The translations under genes and the position numbers were made by a program. Shown piece by piece: positions 59,555 through 64,000 of a stretch of 64,000 nt of DNA. The DNA is taken from the NCBI GenBank assembly GCA_021927905.1, contig BLLK01000075.1, forward strand, positions 62,001 to 126,000, written 5' to 3'. Source of the stretch: Chaetoceros tenuissimus (taxonomy: Eukaryota > Bacillariophyta > Thalassiosirophyceae > Chaetocerotales > Chaetocerotaceae). The notes under the pieces were generated by a model. That model searched no databases. It worked only from the letters and a program-made list of their open reading frames with translations, and was not told the DNA's origin. Each line of letters begins with the position of its first letter. The stretch's first letter is position 1.

Positions 59555-60400
59555 ATGCTTTACTTTCTACTCTTTAGTTTGTCCCTTGTCCTCTTTTTCC
59601 CATCAAACTCTCATGGGTTTGTCGTTGTCAATCTTTTGCGACTACATCCTAATGTTGCTGCTTCTGCTTCTTGCACTCCTCATGTTCCTCCTCTCCAACA
59701 AACAAAAGGAACAAAAACAAGGACTGATATTACTAACATCATGGTATACAAGAAGAAAAAAACAAACTTGTACGCAATTTCACCTTCTTCATCCTCCAAT
59801 AATGATCCATACAGCAACATGTCACCACGTCAATTAGTATCCATAGGAATGAATGAATTCAAACAAGCCAATATCCACAAATCTATTGAATTATTTGATC
59901 TAGCAGACTCCCTAGTCCCTAATTCCGCACTTACACCATATCTATGGCAAAGAGGTATATCGTTATATTACAATCATGATTTTCAACAAGGCTCATTGCA
60001 GTTTAGATACGATGTCAAAGTCAATCCATTGGATGTAGAAGAGATTGTATGGGATATCGCTTGTCAGAACCAATTGCAACTTCAAAATCCAGAATATGAA
60101 ATCAAGAAAATGGCTTTACCACAAGGACAAAAGGATAGACGAAGAATCATGTCCGTAGTGTATAATTTATTCCGTGGTGATGCTACGGAAGCTGAATTAG
60201 CAAAAGCAGGTCATGAGGGTAATCCAAGTGATTTATTCTATGCCTTATTTTATTTAGGATTGTATTGTGAATCCATTGGTGAAATTAGCAAGGCGGAACA
60301 TTACATGAAGGAAGCAGTCAAGAGTGAGTATGCAAATGGTAGAGGAGACTACATGACTTCTTGTGCCAGAGTCCATTGTAAGTTGAGACATTGGTTGTGA
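59555..60400 (+). CDS. Plastid-targeted TPR-like protein
   Basis: 281 aa. The signal peptide 'LYFLLFSLSLVLFFPSNSHG' is cleaved before 'FVVVNLLRLHP', the diatom plastid-import pattern, followed by a Ser/Thr-rich transit-like stretch to about residue 85. The mature domain starts 'SPRQLVSIGMNEFKQANIHK', a TPR-like helical hairpin ('ELFDLADSLVPNS', 'LWQRGISLYYNHDFQQGSLQ'). A second pair is near the C-terminus ('LFYALFYLGLYCESIGEISK', 'AEHYMKEAVKSEY'). This suggests a plastid protein-interaction factor; the partner is unknown. It converges with the gene at 60564-61304. Confidence 0.7.
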   Translation: MLYFLLFSLSLVLFFPSNSHGFVVVNLLRLHPNVAASASCTPHVPPLQQTKGTKTRTDITNIMVYKKKKTNLYAISPSSSSNNDPYSNMSPRQLVSIGMNEFKQANIHKSIELFDLADSLVPNSALTPYLWQRGISLYYNHDFQQGSLQFRYDVKVNPLDVEEIVWDIACQNQLQLQNPEYEIKKMALPQGQKDRRRIMSVVYNLFRGDATEAELAKAGHEGNPSDLFYALFYLGLYCESIGEISKAEHYMKEAVKSEYANGRGDYMTSCARVHCKLRHWL

Positions 60401-60479
60401 ATAGATGACACTGATGTTTAGTCTAATTGTTAAATTTGATGTTTAGCTTTAGTTTATGTCATGTAGAATCAACGCACTC

Positions 60480-60495
60480 GTGAGCTGAAGCTCAC
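60480..60495. repeat. Short perfect inverted repeat between convergent genes
   Basis: GTGAGCT-GA-AGCTCAC, followed by further GCTCNC-rich sequence to about 60560, in the 163-nt gap between two convergent genes. It could form a hairpin in either transcript's 3' end; role unknown. Confidence 0.4.
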
Positions 60496-60563
60496 TCGGA
60501 AAGACACTGTATGTGTTCGCTGACGCTCGCAGCTCACTCCGCTACGCTCCGTTCGCAACTGGC

Positions 60564-61304
60564 CTACTCCTTATAAACACTACTCCCAGAACCAAGCTGC
60601 GCCGTGGCAAATACTCCCAAACTAACACTAAACCCAAGCAACACCAACAAACCATAGGTAAAATTCGGTTCAATCACATTGACAATAAACTGATCCACAT
60701 TCTCCGGCAAGGTATTCCCAGTGGCTACGGTCCAAGCTTCCGCCGTAATTCCCACTCCTGATAAAATAAACGCAACTGTAGATATCCCCAAACCGATTTT
60801 TAAAAACAAATCAATTGATTTTAATAGAGAAGGAGGTAGGAATTGAAAAATGTCAAATTCATCATCCGACATGTTTTTGATTTTATCCAATTGTGCACGT
60901 TGTTTTTGAAATGCTTCCTTTTTCTTGGCGTTAGTTTTGGCTAGTTCGACATCATTTTGTTGTTCTTCATAAGTCCTAAGTCCGAATTGTTGTTTGAGAA
61001 TTTCACGATTGCGTTCTTCCTTGGAGAGGGATGGATCAATAGTTAGATCGAGTTTGGGTGTCGAGAATGATTCTTCTGATACTTGTTCAATTGATGATAG
61101 TCCTGCTGTGAGTTCTTCAGTAAAGACTTGTTTTTGTGGTGTTGGTGTTTCTTTTCCAAATCCTTTTCCTGCATTTTTAGATTTCTTTTTCTTGGCTGAT
61201 AAAATGGTAAAAGATGAAGATGAAGTAGATGAAGTGAAGGAGGTTGGAGACACAAATGCCTCGGAAAGGATTGGCATAAGAAAAAGTATTGACAAGTACT
61301 TCAT
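60564..61304 (-). CDS. Plastid-targeted membrane protein, two helices
   Basis: 246 aa. Signal peptide 'MKYLSILFLMPILSEA' with cleavage before 'FVSPTSF', then a Ser/Thr transit-like stretch and 'LSAKKKKSK', the classic diatom plastid presequence. The mature part has a charged helix ('SKEERNREILKQQFGLRTYE', 'NDVELAKTNAKKKEAFQKQR') and two hydrophobic segments near the C-terminus ('LFLKIGLGISTVAFILSGVG' and 'YGLLVLLGFSVSLGVFATAQ'), so a plastid envelope or thylakoid membrane protein is likely. No named family recognised. Single exon. Confidence 0.65.
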   Translation of the reverse strand: MKYLSILFLMPILSEAFVSPTSFTSSTSSSSFTILSAKKKKSKNAGKGFGKETPTPQKQVFTEELTAGLSSIEQVSEESFSTPKLDLTIDPSLSKEERNREILKQQFGLRTYEEQQNDVELAKTNAKKKEAFQKQRAQLDKIKNMSDDEFDIFQFLPPSLLKSIDLFLKIGLGISTVAFILSGVGITAEAWTVATGNTLPENVDQFIVNVIEPNFTYGLLVLLGFSVSLGVFATAQLGSGSSVYKE

Positions 61305-61847
61305 TGTAGATAGTAGAAGAGAGAGTTACAAGAGAGATTGTAGAGATTCAATCAGTAAGAGAGACTCTGTTGTCTGTTGAATGAAGGCTTGAGTTCATTC
61401 ACACTGACTATTGCAACGAAAGAAAGATTTTGTTATGTGTTGCGGCTCCAAATGTTCAAGATGAAAAGAAACAAAAGAGAAGAAAAGAGAAACATATGTC
61501 AAAAGTTTAGTAAGGTCGACACAAGATGTGCAAACGAACATGACACCTAATCTCTCCTCGTCACATCATTCATCATCATGTAGATACGTACAACATTGCT
61601 GTGATTCATCCTTTATCTTTTTTTCTTTTTTCCTTTATATTTTCCTTCATTCTCTTTTACTGTAGTTCAGGAAGCTTGAATCAGAACTTTTCGTGAGAGA
61701 AGCAAAGAATTTTCCTTTTTCCTTGAAGCTTGAAAATCAGAATCATCATCTGCTTGACGGACTCACGGCTTCCTTTTCTCTGCTTCCCTTTTTGCATTCG
61801 ACATGTCAAGGCAGAATACAAACCGACATACATGTCTCAAGCCATCG
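61305..61847. other. Divergent intergenic region
   Basis: About 540 nt with pyrimidine-rich runs (near 61615-61640), between two divergent genes; should hold both promoters. An in-frame ATG at 61803 precedes the preferred start of the next gene. Confidence 0.4.
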
Positions 61848-62660
61848 ATGTTGTCTCTATTACTTTTATTACTACTACCACTAGTACAAGCCATTGGAAT
61901 ACATTATACATGGCAGGCAAACATCAATCCATCAGGAATTGCAAACTCCATCGAAACATCCCATCAAGAATACAATTCCTTGAATAACAATAAATTCTTT
62001 GAGAATCTAATCAAGAATCCTAAACAATTGGCGAATCGAATTGGAAACGAATTCAAACTCTATCCATACTACTTAGCAAAACGAAATGTATTGTTGGGAT
62101 TGATCAAAGTGATTCAAGACGATAAAGCATTGTTGGTGAAGTTGAATCTACCTCGTACTTCACTCACTTTACTCAAATTTGGAACGCCTAAAACTGAATT
62201 ACAACAATGGACCACGGGAGTAGAAGATGTTCGTGGTTCGATTGGGATTGCAACTACCATTCCGATACTAGGAGGATGTTTATCTCTGGAACCAGAGGGA
62301 TCGTTGCAATTTAAATCTATATGCAATTATCATTCGTCACCGAGTTATACACTTTATAAACATGATTACGAGTATGTTGTGAGAAATCATGATTTGAATA
62401 TACACCTGGAAACGAGGATTGTAGATTATAAACCATCGATGGTGGGTGTTCCGCCTGTGAATAGGTGGAGAAAGGTTTTGTATTTGAATACGCAACGATA
62501 TTTTCATGTTTATGTTATGAGGAGGTTTCATGGACATTTGTATAGTGTGATTGAGAATGATATGAAGAGGGTAGAAAGTGAGGATGTGGAGACTAGTAGT
62601 AAGGGTGTTGGTGATTCGGTTCGTGCACAACGGTTTGAATTCAATCGGAAAAGCAAGTAG
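61848..62660 (+). CDS. Secreted protein of unknown function
   Basis: Start chosen at 61848, so that the protein (270 aa) opens with 'MLSLLLLLLLPLVQA', a strong signal peptide; the frame is open to an ATG at 61803, which would place 15 polar residues in front. The mature part has alternating strands and helices ('HYTWQANINPSG', 'VRGSIGIATTIPILGGCLSL', 'RWRKVLYLNTQRYFHVYVMR') with no recognisable domain. It lacks the Phe after the cleavage site, so plastid import is not suggested; secretion or residence in the endomembrane system is more likely. Single exon, intact. Confidence 0.55.
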   Translation: MLSLLLLLLLPLVQAIGIHYTWQANINPSGIANSIETSHQEYNSLNNNKFFENLIKNPKQLANRIGNEFKLYPYYLAKRNVLLGLIKVIQDDKALLVKLNLPRTSLTLLKFGTPKTELQQWTTGVEDVRGSIGIATTIPILGGCLSLEPEGSLQFKSICNYHSSPSYTLYKHDYEYVVRNHDLNIHLETRIVDYKPSMVGVPPVNRWRKVLYLNTQRYFHVYVMRRFHGHLYSVIENDMKRVESEDVETSSKGVGDSVRAQRFEFNRKSK

Positions 62661-62831
62661 TACGGGTGTAAATATTAGAAGAGAGATATTCCAGTTAAGA
62701 TACTAGATTGAGGTCGGATAGAAAAAGAAAAGTTGCGGCTCAAGGGAGTGGAGATGCCAATCAAATATCGTCCAAGAGAATCATTGGGGACTGTTTGATT
62801 GTGTGCACAACTGATGTTTCTTCAACTTATG

Positions 62832-63035
62832 TTAGAGTTCTGCGACCTCCATAGAAAACAGGAGAAAGTAAAAGACTAGTCCAATAATCACAACAGATAG
62901 CTTCACATATGCCATCTTTTCACAAATCTTCTTCGTTGGCTTCTTTTCTGTCTTGTTGGCTTCAGATTCCACCATCTGCTTACGCTTTGGATTTGTTTTC
63001 AAAGCCCTAAGTAGGTAGTTTGCATCTTGCGACAT
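62832..63035 (-). CDS. Small tail-anchored membrane protein
   Basis: 67 aa: a polar, Lys-rich N-terminus ('RALKTNPKRKQMVESEANKT') and one hydrophobic helix near the end ('YVKLSVVIIGLVFYFLLFSM'). The size and layout fit small ER tail-anchored proteins such as stress-associated membrane proteins (RAMP4-like), but I cannot confirm that from sequence alone. Confidence 0.45.
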   Translation of the reverse strand: MSQDANYLLRALKTNPKRKQMVESEANKTEKKPTKKICEKMAYVKLSVVIIGLVFYFLLFSMEVAEL

Positions 63036-63305
63036 ATTACTATTACAGGCCGCCTATGCAGCATGCAATACGAAATGAGTCAGGTGGAGTGCTCTCGTAT
63101 AATGTTTGTTATACATCTTTGGTTGTTGGGCTTACAAGTGAGCAAGAAACTTGGAGATTGTTTTAGCAGATCATTTTACGAATTGAAGGAACAGAAATGA
63201 ATAGAGATCGATAAAAGACAACGGTCTGAACGCTTTCTTTTTGATACTCGTGCTGATGCTACTCTTGTCCAAAGTCTACCTATTCAAGAAATGGAGAGGC
63301 CTCGT

Positions 63306-63351
63306 AACACTAGATGGGAAGGGAAGCGAACACTAGATGGGAAGGGAAGCG
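63306..63351 (+). repeat. Exact 23-bp tandem repeat
   Basis: AACACTAGATGGGAAGGGAAGCG occurs twice in direct succession (63306-63328 and 63329-63351). It lies in a coding-like but broken stretch upstream of the GPCR fragment. Confidence 0.85.
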
Positions 63352-63639
63352 ATCCCACAAAGTTTAGTTCATGCAAATTATACAGCTACGAAGAGCAAAT
63401 GCGGAGTCATTACATTGTATTTAGATTAAGGTAGATCACAAAACACAGATGAAATTTGCACATTACTTTTAAAATCAAACAGACCTGCTTCATTAGCTTC
63501 TACTGATAAATCTTAGCATATGGATTGCCTGGTGTAGATATTGCTTGCGTCGGGGCTTTCGAAGATGATGATGATCAAGTCAATCGAATTGAGAACGGCA
63601 ATGCACATCATGCACAAAACTCAAGGATGATTTTAACCT

Positions 63640-64000
63640 CAACCTCAACCTCCAGCTCCATCCACTGAAGAAGAAATCAGAATGAAACTCAGAAAGGAAG
63701 CAGCAAAACAATATGCATTTCTCCTAATATATACTGGTCCTATGATAAAAATGGCCATTGCTGTCGCCAATGTAAGCCGCAATGAGGTTTCGCATTGGAT
63801 CACTTCACAGTTTTATCCCATCGGTGGATTATTAAACATGATGATTACACTCGACCAAAAGTGCAAGCTTTGAAAAATATAATTTCTGAATTACCAATGA
63901 TCATTTGTTTCGTGTTGGTAGTTTTGAGTGGTGGTGAGGTTCCAAGTGTTGCAGATTTATTATCAGATCATAATAACCCAGCGCAGGCACCCAATTCTCA
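63640..64000 (+). pseudogene. GPCR-like fragment, copy 3 (TM6 to tail), frameshifted, runs off window
   Basis: From about 63640 the frame reads 'STEEEIRMKLRKEAAKQYAF', a TM6-like helix ('FLLIYTGPMIKMAIAVA') and TM7 start ('FYPIGGLLNMM'). A shift near 63842 then leads to 'YTRPKVQALKNIISELPMII' and 'CFVLVVLSGGEVPSVADLLS'. This 'PIGGxLNxxxYTRPKVQALK...GGEVPSVADL' order is the conserved C-terminal half of diatom GPCR-like proteins. Sequence before 63640 carries stops in this frame; coding-like traces ('FEDDDDQVNRIENGNAHHAQ', about 63557-63616) may be the third intracellular loop. The gene continues past base 64000, so its full state is unknown. Confidence 0.6.

Noticed and set aside
63225-63435. 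Coding-like frame with 'ERFLFDTRADATLVQSLPIQ' before the GPCR fragment
   Set aside because: No start, no recognised family and interrupted by the 23-bp tandem repeat; could be chance or debris.

Overview
The window reads as nuclear DNA from a diatom, probably a centric, Chaetoceros-like one. The evidence is AT-rich sequence with short GT-AG introns (77-219 nt) in a minority of genes, a tandem group of heat-shock-factor (HSF) genes of the diatom type, and several proteins whose signal peptides end just before a Phe (the ASAFAP-like plastid targeting signature of diatoms). It also has helicase-associated (HA) repeat proteins and GPCR-like genes typical of diatom genomes. There is no operon structure, and I saw no tRNA, rRNA or CRISPR array. 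Species assignment is inference.

Layout. 1-13.6 kb: a 5' part of a pentameric ligand-gated ion channel running off the left edge (minus strand); two tandem YeeE/YedE-type sulfur-compound transporters (plus), with a third copy at 12.3-13.6 kb (minus), all three sharing a 49-nt first exon; a surface protein with a GPI-like tail; a membrane-anchored SGNH hydrolase; an NTMT1-type protein N-terminal methyltransferase; a small secreted protein; and a GPCR-like gene broken by two frameshifts. 14-25.6 kb is the accessory-looking part: two HA-repeat genes, a relic of a third, a dispersed repeat, a 1.66-kb element with 54-bp terminal inverted repeats whose recognisable gene is a Ulp1/SENP-type protease, a second broken GPCR containing an exact 68-bp tandem duplication, and two tandem paralogues with a divergent HA-like repeat, one with a nonsense codon. 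26-35 kb: a La-motif protein, a 997-aa plastid coiled-coil protein, a degenerate ABCG-type transporter fragment and a small tail-anchored protein.

36-45 kb: four HSF genes in one direction, with an HSF relic and unrecognised coding debris between the first two. The last two sit in a ~1.69-kb tandem repeat that also carries the promoter and first codons of the neighbouring plastid NTF2/SnoaL-like gene. 45-64 kb: a plastid coiled-coil protein, an LNR-repeat membrane protein, an MFS transporter, the replication clamp-loader subunit CTF18 (two exons), two paralogous 'DPRM..QRKNQLGRRLRSLR' proteins of unknown function, a convergent pair of plastid-targeted proteins, a secreted protein, a small tail-anchored protein and a third broken GPCR fragment at the right edge.

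The strongest candidates for something undescribed are the TIR element carrying a Ulp1-like protease (17897-19557), the HSF/NTF2 tandem expansion, and the fact that every GPCR-like copy here is frame-disrupted while its neighbours are intact.
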